Shown here: piece after piece, positions 49,637 to 57,998 of the stretch | Layout: each line of letters starts with the position of its first letter | Numbering within the stretch: the stretch's first letter is position 1 | Assembly: GCF_036245865.1 (NCBI RefSeq) | Contig: NZ_BTTW01000010.1 | Span: forward strand, 1 to 64,000 | Length of the DNA: 64,000 bases | DNA from: Corallococcus caeni | GTDB lineage: Bacteria > Myxococcota > Myxococcia > Myxococcales > Myxococcaceae | Direction of reading: 5' to 3' | Program-made: the position numbers and the translations under genes | Notes under the pieces: model-generated | Told to the model about the DNA's origin: nothing | The model's database searches: none | Seen by the model: the letters and a program-made list of their open reading frames with translations, nothing else

Positions 49637-50698
49637 ATGGGCACCAAGGACTACAGCAACGGAAACGGCAGGCATGACCTGGGGCGCGCGGACATCTCCA
49701 CGCCTCCCACCGACGCGATGGCCACGCACCGCTCGCCGGACGTGGCGCCGCCGGGCTCGCGCGAGCGCTCGGAGTCGGACGTCAGCGGTTGGAGCCCCGG
49801 GCGCGACGAGCTGCCCTCCGACCGCCAGGGACGCTTCCACCGCGCCGCCGCGTGGCGCATGGGCCGCGTGCGCACGGACGTGGACGACACCGGCGCCTGG
49901 CGCGAGGACCGCGAGGGGGAGCGCGACGGCGGCACCACCGGGCCCTACGGCCGCGACAGCCGGGACACGCGCTACGCCAACGGCGCGGGCCCCGTGCGCA
50001 CCCAGGGCGACGACACCGTCCAGGAGATGCTCCCGGAGCGCGCCAGCTACCGCGAGTGGGACCGCACCGGCTACGGCGGCCCGGAGCCCCTGCTGCGCGA
50101 CCGGCAGGGCCGCGGCTCACCGGCATCGCGCGAGGACCTGCGCCTGCGCGACCGGATGGCCCCCCGTCGGGAGGAGACCTTCCCGTTGGACCCCCGGCTC
50201 CGGGAGTCCCGCGACGGGTCCGGTTCCTCCCGAGGCCGCTGGCGTCGCGAGCCGCTCACCGCGCGCGACATCATGACCCGCCAGGTGCGCACCGCCCGCC
50301 GCGACAGCACGTTGCGCGAGGTGGCGCAGCTCATGCGCGACGAGGACTGCGGCGTGGTGCCCATCGTGGACGCGGAGGGGCGGCTGCTGGGGCTGGTCAC
50401 GGACCGCGACCTCGCGCTGCGCGCCTTCACCGGCCAGCGCGCCGTGGACGGCCTGCGCGCCGGGGACGTGATGACGGAGGAGCTGGAGGCGGTGCTGCCG
50501 GAGGAGGACCTGCACGGCGTCATCGAGCTGATGGGCCGCAAGCAGGTGCGCCGCATCCCCGTGGTGGAGCCCGACGACCGGCTGGTGGGCATCATCGCGA
50601 TGGGGGACATCGCCAGCCGAGCGGATCAGGACGAGGAGCTGCAGGAGGCGCTGGAGCGCATCTCGTCCCGGCGGTCATTCTGGAGCCGGCTGCGCTGA
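49637..50698 (+). CDS. CBS-domain protein with long disordered N-terminus
   Basis: A 353 aa protein. Residues 1-205 are disordered, rich in Arg, Asp and Gly with many short RD repeats; residues 207-335 are two CBS domains (TARDIMTRQVRTARRDSTLREVAQLM, LLGLVTDRDLALRAF; then VMTEELEAVLPEEDLHGVIELM, RIPVVEPDDRLVGIIAMGDIA). CBS pairs bind adenosine nucleotides and usually regulate a fused or partner protein; here no enzyme is fused. The disordered part shares the DLRLRD block with the protein at 44824-45252. Confidence 0.8.
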   Translation: MGTKDYSNGNGRHDLGRADISTPPTDAMATHRSPDVAPPGSRERSESDVSGWSPGRDELPSDRQGRFHRAAAWRMGRVRTDVDDTGAWREDREGERDGGTTGPYGRDSRDTRYANGAGPVRTQGDDTVQEMLPERASYREWDRTGYGGPEPLLRDRQGRGSPASREDLRLRDRMAPRREETFPLDPRLRESRDGSGSSRGRWRREPLTARDIMTRQVRTARRDSTLREVAQLMRDEDCGVVPIVDAEGRLLGLVTDRDLALRAFTGQRAVDGLRAGDVMTEELEAVLPEEDLHGVIELMGRKQVRRIPVVEPDDRLVGIIAMGDIASRADQDEELQEALERISSRRSFWSRLR

Positions 50699-50759
50699 GA
50701 CCTGCTTGAAGGGACGGGAGGCCGGAGGGGCCTCCCGTCGTCCCCGAGCCGTCCAGGGC

Positions 50760-51563
50760 TCAGGCGATGGTGACGACCACGCCGGACGCGTCCGCCGCCG
50801 CCGTGAACTTCTTCAGGTCGCTGGTGGCGGGGCCCTGCGTGACGGTGCCCGTCTTGGTGAACGTGGACGCGTGGCAGGGGCAGAGCAGTCCATCGATGCT
50901 GGACTCGAAGCCCACCTCGCACTGCTGATGCGGGCAGATGGAGTCCACCGCCGAATAGGTCCCGTCCTCCAGCTTGAAGACGAAGATGGTCTTTCCGTAG
51001 CCGGTGGGCCGGCCGCTCACCATGCCGCCCGTGTTCTGGAGGTCCGGGAACTGGGCGAAGGTCAACGTCACCTTGCCGTTCTCCACCGACGGGAAGGCGG
51101 TGTCACCGGCCTTGATGTTGATGCTCAGCACCTGCGTGCCCGCGTTGTACGTGCACACGTACGTCTTGAGCGGCACCGTGGCGGGCTCGTGCGTCACCGC
51201 GCCCGTCGTGGCGTTGAACTTCGACAGGTGGCAGGGGCACACGGCCTCCGTCCCGTCGAAGCCCATGGGGCAGCCCACGTGGGTGCACGTGGCGGACAGC
51301 ACCGAGTAGGTGTCCGCGGACGGGTGCATCACCAGCAGGTTCTCCTGCCCGGAGCCACCCGGGAAGCGCAGCGTCACCGCGCCGCCCGTGCGGGACAGGT
51401 CCGGGTAGCGCTGCACCACCAGCGCCACGATGCCGTCGTCCCCCGGCATCTGCACGTCCAGCACCGGCGCGGGGTCGATGTCCGGCGCGCACGCCGGCAG
51501 CCCCGCCACCACGGCGCCCGTCCCCAGGACCTTCTTGAAGAAGTCGCGACGCGACGAGCTCAC
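50760..51563 (-). CDS. Tat-exported protein with two Rieske [2Fe-2S] domains
   Basis: A 267 aa protein. The N-terminus SRRDFFKKVLGTGAVVAG is a twin-arginine signal, so it is folded with cofactor in the cytosol and exported. Two complete Rieske sites follow: box CTHVGC (93-98) with CPCH (109-112), and CPHQQC (210-215) with CPCH (228-231). Both keep the extra cysteine pair of high-potential, bc1-type Rieske proteins. Two such domains in one short chain is unusual. GTG 51563 after GGAGG overlaps the YceI stop by four bases. Last gene of a three-gene redox operon. Confidence 0.88.
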   Translation of the reverse strand: MSSSRRDFFKKVLGTGAVVAGLPACAPDIDPAPVLDVQMPGDDGIVALVVQRYPDLSRTGGAVTLRFPGGSGQENLLVMHPSADTYSVLSATCTHVGCPMGFDGTEAVCPCHLSKFNATTGAVTHEPATVPLKTYVCTYNAGTQVLSINIKAGDTAFPSVENGKVTLTFAQFPDLQNTGGMVSGRPTGYGKTIFVFKLEDGTYSAVDSICPHQQCEVGFESSIDGLLCPCHASTFTKTGTVTQGPATSDLKKFTAAADASGVVVTIA

Positions 51564-52132
51564 GTGCCCTCCGAGAAGACGAGGTGCGGCTCCAGCACCA
51601 GCTCGTCTTCCACCTTCACGAGCAGCAGCGTGGGGCGTTCGATGTTGTAGCCCTCCAGGCTGATCTTGAAGGACCCGTCCGCCGTCACCTGGGTGGCGGA
51701 GTCGAACTTCACCGTCATGGGGATCTCCACGTCCTTCGTCACGCCGTGGAAGGTGAGCTTGCCCTTGAGGGTGACGGGCACGGACGCAGGGAAGGCGGCG
51801 GGCGTCTTCACGCCGGTGCCCACGGCCTTGACCTCCACCAGCGGGTACTTGGAGGCCTCCGTCACCTCCAGCATGTGCGTGTCGCGGTTGGAGTTCTGCG
51901 AGTCGAAGTCCTTCACCTGCGCGCGCACGGCCACCTGGAGGGTGCCGTCCGGCTTCAGCACGGCCTTGCCCTCGCTGGGGGGCGCCTTGCCGGACACGGT
52001 GTGCATCTTGTGGATGAGCTTGTAGGTGAGGGAGCTGGCGTCCTTCTTCACCGAGTACAGCTTCGCGCTCTGCGCGGCGGCGGGCAGCGCGAGCAGCAGG
52101 GCAGCGGACAGAACGAGTCGTCGAGCAATCAC
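51560..52132 (-). CDS. YceI family periplasmic protein
   Basis: A 190 aa exported protein: signal peptide (1-21, ALPAAAQS) then the YceI lipocalin-like barrel, seen in SSLTYKLIHKMHTVSGKAPP, DSQNSNRDTHML and KLTFHGVTKDVEIPMTV. YceI proteins bind isoprenoids or quinone-like molecules in the periplasm and often sit beside b-type cytochromes. That fits its place between a four-helix, His-rich membrane protein (78 bp upstream) and a double-Rieske protein (overlapping). GTG 52132 with GGAGG upstream is the start. Confidence 0.85.
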   Translation of the reverse strand: MIARRLVLSAALLLALPAAAQSAKLYSVKKDASSLTYKLIHKMHTVSGKAPPSEGKAVLKPDGTLQVAVRAQVKDFDSQNSNRDTHMLEVTEASKYPLVEVKAVGTGVKTPAAFPASVPVTLKGKLTFHGVTKDVEIPMTVKFDSATQVTADGSFKISLEGYNIERPTLLLVKVEDELVLEPHLVFSEGT

Positions 52133-52210
52133 AGCGGCCTCCAGAGGGGATACGGCTTGCCTCCGCACAACGGTCGGCGCGCGGAGACATTCACGACAGG
52201 GGGATGAAGG

Positions 52211-53044
52211 TCAGAAGGTGAGCGTGACGATGCCCGCGGCGACGCAGCCCAACGTGGCATAGCCCACCACCTGGTGCGCGGTTGCGTACTTCGGCTCCGT
52301 GATTTCGCCGTAGCTGTGGGTGGCGAGGATGCCCAGGATGGCCTGGGTGATCATCCCGGCGGTGGCCAGGCTCATGAAGATCTTGTGGAACGTCACCGTG
52401 TCCCACTGGAACGGGCGCTCCACCGGATCCGGCGCCAGCAGGCCCAGCGTGCCCACCGTGGCGAACAGCACCGACGTGCCGATGACGACGCCCCGGTGCC
52501 AGGCCAGCAGCGTGCGGTTATCCCCGCCGCCCCGGAAGGACTCGTTGAACTGGAGCTGTCCCAGCACGGTGGCCGCGGTGAGCCCGCCCGCCATGGCCAG
52601 GCCCAGGCCCTGGTGCAGCTTGAGCATGGTGCGGCGCGTCTCCAGGTCCTTCTGGAGGTCCGGATCCAGGAGGCCCTTGGACGCCTCCGCCTCCGGCGTG
52701 AGCAGGTCGAAGTCCAGGCTGGGCTCGGACGGGGAGCCCTGCGTGGCGGTGGAGTCCTGCGTCCCCGTGGAGCCCGCCGAGCCTGCCGAACCCTGGGAGC
52801 CGGGCTCCTGCGTGGCGGACACGGGCGGCGTCACGTCCGGCGTCACCGGCGGCGAGGTCGCGGGGGTGGCCGCGGGCGCGGTCTCCTGCGAGGAGCCAGA
52901 CACCGGACGGGCGGGCTTGCGCTTCACGGGCTTGCGCTTGGCCGCGGCGACCAGCACGGGGGCGTCCGGCGCGAGGGCCGCGCCAGCGGGGGAGGCCGCC
53001 AGGAGCAGGATGGCCAGGAGGGGGGCGATGACGCGGTTCATCAT
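52211..53044 (-). CDS. Four-helix membrane protein with one histidine per helix, b-type cytochrome-like
   Basis: A 277 aa protein: signal peptide (1-22), a disordered Pro/Ser/Thr/Gly-rich linker (50-130), then four membrane helices, each opening with a histidine: LHQGLG (His144), WHRGVV (His183), FHKIFM (His220) and AHQVVG (His257). With alternating topology, His144 and His220 face one side and His183 and His257 the other, enough to bind two b haems as in cytochrome b561. No family is recognised with certainty. Followed by YceI and double-Rieske genes. Confidence 0.7.
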   Translation of the reverse strand: MMNRVIAPLLAILLLAASPAGAALAPDAPVLVAAAKRKPVKRKPARPVSGSSQETAPAATPATSPPVTPDVTPPVSATQEPGSQGSAGSAGSTGTQDSTATQGSPSEPSLDFDLLTPEAEASKGLLDPDLQKDLETRRTMLKLHQGLGLAMAGGLTAATVLGQLQFNESFRGGGDNRTLLAWHRGVVIGTSVLFATVGTLGLLAPDPVERPFQWDTVTFHKIFMSLATAGMITQAILGILATHSYGEITEPKYATAHQVVGYATLGCVAAGIVTLTF

Positions 53045-53121
53045 GGGGGTCCGGGGGACAACGCAGCCCGTCGAAAAAGAGCGGGCCAGGTCCTCTCAGG
53101 CTACCCCGGCTCAAGGTCCCG

Positions 53122-53170
53122 GTGCACGGAAGTGCACACCGGGGCCGGTGAACCTTGCATGGCGGTGCAC
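53122..53170. promoter_or_regulatory. GTGCAC repeat cluster upstream of the redox operon
   Basis: GTGCAC occurs at 53122-53127, 53132-53137 and 53165-53170. The first two sit in a near-perfect dyad (CCGGTGCAC, GGAA, GTGCACACCGG) 80 bp upstream of the membrane protein start. Candidate operator or promoter element. Confidence 0.4.
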
Positions 53171-53223
53171 CCCGGGATGGCCACCAACATGAACCCCGGG
53201 TGCCGCCGAAAGTCTCGCCCGCG

Positions 53224-53649
53224 TCAGGCTGGCGTCGTCGAAGGCACCTCGGAACGGGGTGCGCTGCCGTGGGACAGCTCCTGCCCCAGGGCGTGCGGGT
53301 CGAAGTAGGCGAAGAAGCGGCGGACCCGGTCGCCATCCCACTCGAGGATGGAGACGCCCTCGTAGGCGACGGCGGCGCCGTTGTGCGCGGTGCCCTGCGT
53401 CTCCCACTCCAGGGCCACGCGGTCGCCGGACTCAATCATGTTGCGGAAGGTGGACTTCACCTGGCCCAGGGTGCCCTTGTACTCGGTCCAGAAGCGGCGG
53501 GCGCCGTCGACGCCGGAGAAGACGCTGGGCGAGGCGACGTTGCTCACCTGCGCGTCGTCGGTGAAGAGGGCGACCATCGGCTCGATGTCGCCGTGCTCCT
53601 CCAGTTTCAGCAGTGCGTCCACGAACCGCTGCGCTCGTTCCATCGGCAT
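53224..53649 (-). CDS. SnoaL-like/NTF2-fold protein
   Basis: A 141 aa SnoaL-like protein: helix AQRFVDALLKLEEHGDIEPMVALF, then DDAQVSNVASPSVFSGVDGARRFWTEY and strands ending in VSILEWDGDRVRRFFAYFDP, the usual ketosteroid isomerase-like cone. Unrelated in detail to the SnoaL-like gene at 1929. No conserved catalytic Asp pair can be assigned. ATG 53649 has GAGGA six bases upstream; it lies within a divergent region opposite the membrane protein gene. Confidence 0.75.
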   Translation of the reverse strand: MPMERAQRFVDALLKLEEHGDIEPMVALFTDDAQVSNVASPSVFSGVDGARRFWTEYKGTLGQVKSTFRNMIESGDRVALEWETQGTAHNGAAVAYEGVSILEWDGDRVRRFFAYFDPHALGQELSHGSAPRSEVPSTTPA

Positions 53650-53888
53650 CGGGAGTCCTCGTTCGTCGAAAGGGAAGTCAGGGGTGTGCCCGGGAAGGGT
53701 GCGCACGCGGGAGGAAGGTGGCCTCCTTCCCGCGGCTGCTCCCTCGTCCTCCGGACGGCGGCGCTGCCCCCTTGCCCCCGGGTGGCCCGGACCCAGCGGA
53801 CACTGTCTCTTCATCGGCGCCAGGGACAGCGGGGGCCCCCTTGCTCGCGGGCTTTCGCCGGAGGATGACTGTTGCAGCAGGAGCCCCC

Positions 53889-54671
53889 ATGTCCCAGCAA
53901 GCCCTCCGTTCCGCCCCGCCGCCGTCCACCGTCGACGAGGCGCCCACCGACCTTCCCGCGCCCGTCGCAGCGGAGTCGTACCCGCCGCTGACGTTCCTGC
54001 TGGAGGAGGTGCGCGCTCCGGGGCTGGTGCGCTCGGACATCGACGCGCTCATCGTGGGCCTGGGCCGCCCGCCCGCGCCGGACGAACCGCTGCGCGAGCG
54101 GGCGGATCTGCTGCTGGGGCTGCTGGACCGGAACAACACGGTGGGGGACTACACGGGCTCCGGCGGAATGAAGGTGCGGCACGCGGCGAAGGAGGCCCTG
54201 CTCGCCCTGGGCTATCCCTACGCGCTGGAGCTGCCGCCCGAGCTGCTGGAGACGAAGCGCGCCAACGGGAGGGAGCCGGGGCTGAGCGCAGGCGACGTCA
54301 CCCTGGCGGTGGCGAGCCTGCTGTACCAGTCCGCGGGCCTGGTGGGGGTGGGGTTCTTCCTCAACTACTTCCGGATGCCGGCGGCGACCGAGGTGACGAT
54401 AGGCATTGGCGCGGTCCTCTGGCTCTTCACCCTGCTCTCCCTGGTGGGCCACCACTCACGGTCGCGGGACCTGCAGGTCATCAGCTCGACGGTGCTGTGG
54501 GCGGCGGCGGTGGCGTGGAGCCTGGTCGCCCTCCCGTCCGCGCTGTTCACGAATGGCATCGCCCTGCTCACCGTCCCGTGGCACCTCGCGATGTGGACCG
54601 CCTTCTCCCTGCGCCCGGAGCGGGACACGGAGGAGCCGCTGGCTCCGAGCACGCCCGGGCCCACGCCATGA
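53889..54671 (+). CDS. Membrane protein with helical cytosolic domain
   Basis: A 260 aa protein. Residues 20-130 form a soluble helical domain (LTFLLEEVRAPGLVRSDIDALIVGLG, ERADLLLGLLDRNN); residues 140-245 hold three or four membrane segments (SLLYQSAGLVGVGFFLNYF, IGIGAVLWLFTLLSLVG, TVLWAAAVAWSLVAL). No family recognised. ATG 53889 with AGGAG five bases upstream. Its stop overlaps the start of a GNAT gene (ATGA), so the two are translated together. Confidence 0.65.
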   Translation: MSQQALRSAPPPSTVDEAPTDLPAPVAAESYPPLTFLLEEVRAPGLVRSDIDALIVGLGRPPAPDEPLRERADLLLGLLDRNNTVGDYTGSGGMKVRHAAKEALLALGYPYALELPPELLETKRANGREPGLSAGDVTLAVASLLYQSAGLVGVGFFLNYFRMPAATEVTIGIGAVLWLFTLLSLVGHHSRSRDLQVISSTVLWAAAVAWSLVALPSALFTNGIALLTVPWHLAMWTAFSLRPERDTEEPLAPSTPGPTP

Positions 54672-55171
54672 CCGCGCTGCCCACCGTCCGGGCCGCCACG
54701 CGTGAGGACCGGGCCGCCATCGCGGCCATCTACAACGCGGCCCTCGCCGAGCGCGCCTCCACCTTCGAGACGCGCCCGCGCACGCCCGAGGACATCGACG
54801 CGTGGCTGGGCAAGCGCCACCCGGTGCTGGTGGCGGAGGAGGACGGGCGCGTCATCGCGTACGCCTCCACCAGCGCGTACAGCCCGCGCGAGTGCTACGC
54901 GGGCATCGCGGACTTCAGCATCTACGTGGCGCCGGAGGCCCGGGGCCGCGACGTGGGCCGGCACCTGATGCAGGCGCTGATGAAGGAGGTGGAGGCCGCG
55001 GGCTTCCACAAGCTCACCTCGCGCGTCTTCGCCACCAACGTGCGCAGCCGCGCGCTGCTGGGGCGGCTGGGGTTCCGGGAGGTGGGCGTGCACGAGAAGC
55101 ACGCCCCGCTGGACGGGGTGTGGCACGACGTGGTGGTGGTGGAGAAGCTGCTGCCGGCGAACGTGAAGTAA
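54668..55171 (+). CDS. GNAT N-acetyltransferase, phosphinothricin/arsinothricin acetyltransferase-like
   Basis: A 167 aa GNAT enzyme. The N-terminal AAIYNAALAERASTFETRPRTPEDIDAW block and IYVAPEARGRDVGRHLMQALM acetyl-CoA loop match the Pat/ArsN1 group that acetylates phosphinothricin-type amino acids. The true substrate may be a toxic amino acid analogue. Coupled to a membrane protein gene by a four base overlap. The start ATG 54668 has no separate site, which fits coupling. Confidence 0.82.
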   Translation: MTALPTVRAATREDRAAIAAIYNAALAERASTFETRPRTPEDIDAWLGKRHPVLVAEEDGRVIAYASTSAYSPRECYAGIADFSIYVAPEARGRDVGRHLMQALMKEVEAAGFHKLTSRVFATNVRSRALLGRLGFREVGVHEKHAPLDGVWHDVVVVEKLLPANVK

Positions 55172-56647
55172 TCAGCGCCGCGCGTCCTGGGCCCACTCCT
55201 CGCGCGTCCAGCCCTGCCGTTCATAGAGGGCCCGGCGCTCCGCGGGCAGGGCCTCCCAGGCGACGCCGGGGTCCAGGTCCCGGGGGCGGCTGAAGAGGCC
55301 GGGGATGTCGCCACGGACGGCCTGGGCGGCGCGCTCGGGGGCAAGGCCGCGCAGGCCGTAGCCCAGCTTGAGCCCGGCGTGGCTCTGGCCCGCCTTGTCG
55401 GAGGTCTCGAAGGCGATGCCGCCGCCGAACTCCGCGGTGCGAGGGTTGAGGGTCGCGTGGGCGCGGGCATGCGAACCCGCGCCCAGGGACAGCTCCACCT
55501 TGCCCTCCGAGTCCCGGCTCACGCTGGCGATGCCCAGGTCCACCTGGAGCTGCGCCTCCGTCTTGCCGTGCGCGTCCGTCATCACTTCGAGGCCCACGGG
55601 CCCGGCCTTCGCGGCGACGCCCGCCTGCGTCTGGACGTCGGTGGTGCCGCGAGCGGAGGCATGAGCCTCGCTCTTGAAGTGGAGCAGGTCGTGGGACGCG
55701 CTCACTTCGGCGGACACGAAGGCGCCGGCGGGCCGCTCACCGGAGAGGACCTGCGCGCGGGCGCTGACGGCCGCGTAGGCCTGGACGAGCGAGTGTTGAG
55801 GACGTCCCAGCCCGGCCTTCCATTCGGCCTCGTAGCGCTCACGTCGCGGGTCGGACCAGGAGAGTCCGAGCGACGTCTCGCGAAGGTCCAGCGCCTGCGG
55901 AGGCCCGAGCGCGCGAAGTGCAGGGAGACTGCCAGCCTGGGCCACGGCGTCGCCATGGCGTTGCAGGTACGCGTCGTAGGCGACGACGGCGGCGCGGCCG
56001 GTATCGGTGGCATGGGCATTCACCGCGTCCCGCAGCGCTCCAGGCAGCTTCGGATCATTGACGAACATCTCCGGCCGTCCGGGCATGCCGAGCGGTCCGG
56101 GTGCACTGCCCGCACGGAGTGAGAGGACGCCCTTCGACGCGGCCTGTTCGAGGAAGGACTGGCGCGACGGAGCATCCATCCGGGACACGTAGGAGGCGAG
56201 CAGGCCGTCACGGTCCATGCGCTCCAGCGTGGCGCGGTAGGCGTCACGAGGCACGGAGCCCAGCGCATCGTGCGTGGCCTTCACGTCGCTGCCGGTGAGG
56301 AAGGGGTTGGACAGGCTGCGCGTCAGGTGCGAGCGGACCGAGGCATAGACGTCCTCGGGGACGGGAGCGGAGGGGGAACGCAGCCGTCCGCCCATGGCCG
56401 CGAGCTCGCGCGCGGACACGGCGGGCCCTTCCGCGTTCGTGGAGGCACGGGGCGCTGAGGGGGCAACGGAGGGGCCGTCATAGGCGCGCAGCTCGTTGCG
56501 ACCCGGCGCGGAGGCACTGCTCTCACTGACGGAGGTCCTGCGGGACGCGGTCGTGCCCACGCGAAGCTGGGGCGCGGGGGCATCGGGTTCAGGAAGCGTG
56601 GGGTCGGGGGACAGGGGACTGCTACCGGGCGCATCGATTCGGGACAT
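55172..56647 (-). CDS. Hypothetical myxobacterial protein
   Basis: A 491 aa protein with no family I recognise. Residues 1-90 are Ser/Pro-rich and disordered; 95-300 are helical (SVRSHLTRSLSNPFLTGSDV, AYRATLERMDRDGLLASYV); 300-430 have an alternating polar/hydrophobic, Ala/His/Gly-rich pattern (VSASHDLLHFKSEAHASARG, GLEVMTDAHGKTEAQLQVDL) suggesting beta structure; the end (ALPAERRALYERQGWTREEW) is helical. No signal peptide. ATG 56647 with GGAG nine bases upstream. It follows the LysM-GH19 gene on the same strand (135 bp), so it could be a carrier or helper of that muralytic enzyme. Confidence 0.6.
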   Translation of the reverse strand: MSRIDAPGSSPLSPDPTLPEPDAPAPQLRVGTTASRRTSVSESSASAPGRNELRAYDGPSVAPSAPRASTNAEGPAVSARELAAMGGRLRSPSAPVPEDVYASVRSHLTRSLSNPFLTGSDVKATHDALGSVPRDAYRATLERMDRDGLLASYVSRMDAPSRQSFLEQAASKGVLSLRAGSAPGPLGMPGRPEMFVNDPKLPGALRDAVNAHATDTGRAAVVAYDAYLQRHGDAVAQAGSLPALRALGPPQALDLRETSLGLSWSDPRRERYEAEWKAGLGRPQHSLVQAYAAVSARAQVLSGERPAGAFVSAEVSASHDLLHFKSEAHASARGTTDVQTQAGVAAKAGPVGLEVMTDAHGKTEAQLQVDLGIASVSRDSEGKVELSLGAGSHARAHATLNPRTAEFGGGIAFETSDKAGQSHAGLKLGYGLRGLAPERAAQAVRGDIPGLFSRPRDLDPGVAWEALPAERRALYERQGWTREEWAQDARR

Positions 56648-56782
56648 CAGGCTCGCTCCAAGGAAGGAGGAGCCGGCCCGCTGTGCAGCCGGTGCACCAG
56701 CGTCAGGTGCCTGGAATCACAGGCCCCCTTTCGCATCCATGGGCCCGGGCGTGGGACCTGGGTCCCACGTCCCAGACGGGTC

Positions 56783-57895
56783 TCAGCCCAGCACGTCCTG
56801 CGCGCGGCGGTAGTACATCTCGCGGCTCGCGAGGCCGTTGTAGCCGCCGTTGATGCGGCGGGTGACCTCGCGGAAGTTGCCCGCGTCCGCGTAGCTGTTC
56901 AGGTTGCGCGACTGCCAGTACCAACCCGCGATGCGGAACGCGACGTCCGGATCCTTCGCGCGCTCCGGGTGCCCTTCCAGGTCGATGCCCAGCGCCTTGC
57001 CCGCCGCACGGTAGTTCGCGCGGCCCGTGAGCTGGATGGGGCCCCGGCCCTTGTAGCGCTTGCCGTCGCCCGGCTGCGTGTTGCCCAGGTCCTTGCGGCC
57101 CTCGTACGCCGCGCCGGAGGCGATCTCCTCCATGTAGCGCAGCTCGCCGCTCTCATGCGCCAACTGTGCCAGGAACATCTCCTTGCGCCGGGGCGTGTTG
57201 ATGTTCGCCTCCGCCATCGCCTTGTTCAGGTGCGGCAGGTACTGCTCCGCCTTCGCCTGCGACAGGTTCGGCATGATCCGCCGCAGCTGCGCCGCCGTCA
57301 CTCCACCCTTCCCACCCGACGTGCCCGGCGTCCCGTTCACACCGCCCGTGGACGGAGGCGGCTTCGACGTCCCGCCCGTTCCGCCGGTGCGACCCGGAAT
57401 CGTGAGCTTCTGCCCCACGTAGATCTTGTTCGGGTTCGAGATGTGGTTCGCCTGCTGCAACGCCCCCACCGTCGTGCCGTACCGGCCCGCGATGCCGCTC
57501 AGCGTGTCCCCGCTGCGCACCGTGTACGAAGCGCCCCCGGAAGCAGGCGGCTTCGACGTCACCGGCGCCGAGCCTCCGCCCGCGCCAGGAATCGTCAGCT
57601 TCTGGCCCACGTAGATCTTGTTCGGGTTGGCGATGTGGTTCGCCTTCGCCAACGCCGCCGCCGTCGTGCCGTGCCGCCCCGCGATGCCGCTCAGCGTGTC
57701 GCCGCTGCGCACCGTGTAGCTGCCCGCCTTGGACGGCGCCGCCTGGAACCCATCCGGCACCGTCAGCCGCTGGCCCACGCGGATGAGGTTCGCGTTGGCG
57801 ATGTGGTTCGTCTTCTGAAGCGAACCCACCGACGTGTTGAAGCGCTGCGCGAGGCCGCTCAACGTGTCGCCGCTGCGAACGGAATAGGTCGTCAC
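56783..57895 (-). CDS. LysM-repeat GH19-type muramidase/chitinase
   Basis: A 370 aa enzyme with three LysM domains (about 2-47, 59-102, 122-166), a Gly/Thr/Pro linker and a GH19 lysozyme/chitinase-like domain (200-370). Catalytic Glu248 is in AHESGELRYMEE, with a second acid nearby (Glu256/257), and the substrate motif KGRGPIQLTGRANY is intact. It should cleave peptidoglycan or chitin-type glycans bound by LysM. There is no signal peptide, so release would need lysis or a non-Sec route, as for phage-tail or T6SS-like enzymes. GTG 57895 with GGAG eight bases upstream. Confidence 0.88.
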   Translation of the reverse strand: MTTYSVRSGDTLSGLAQRFNTSVGSLQKTNHIANANLIRVGQRLTVPDGFQAAPSKAGSYTVRSGDTLSGIAGRHGTTAAALAKANHIANPNKIYVGQKLTIPGAGGGSAPVTSKPPASGGASYTVRSGDTLSGIAGRYGTTVGALQQANHISNPNKIYVGQKLTIPGRTGGTGGTSKPPPSTGGVNGTPGTSGGKGGVTAAQLRRIMPNLSQAKAEQYLPHLNKAMAEANINTPRRKEMFLAQLAHESGELRYMEEIASGAAYEGRKDLGNTQPGDGKRYKGRGPIQLTGRANYRAAGKALGIDLEGHPERAKDPDVAFRIAGWYWQSRNLNSYADAGNFREVTRRINGGYNGLASREMYYRRAQDVLG

Positions 57896-57945
57896 GGATG
57901 AAACTCCGGGAAAAGAGGGAATCAGTGCCCGGATTTTCGCGACGG

Positions 57946-57964
57946 CTGGGAATTAGTTTCCCAG
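57946..57964 (-). terminator. Hairpin after the cytochrome c gene
   Basis: Perfect 7 bp stem CTGGGAA/TTCCCAG with a 5 nt loop, 35 bp past the cytochrome c stop on the same strand; it likely ends the oxidase-associated transcript. Confidence 0.5.
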
Positions 57965-57998
57965 GAAGACCTACTTTTCAGGTTGCTGCATCAATCCG

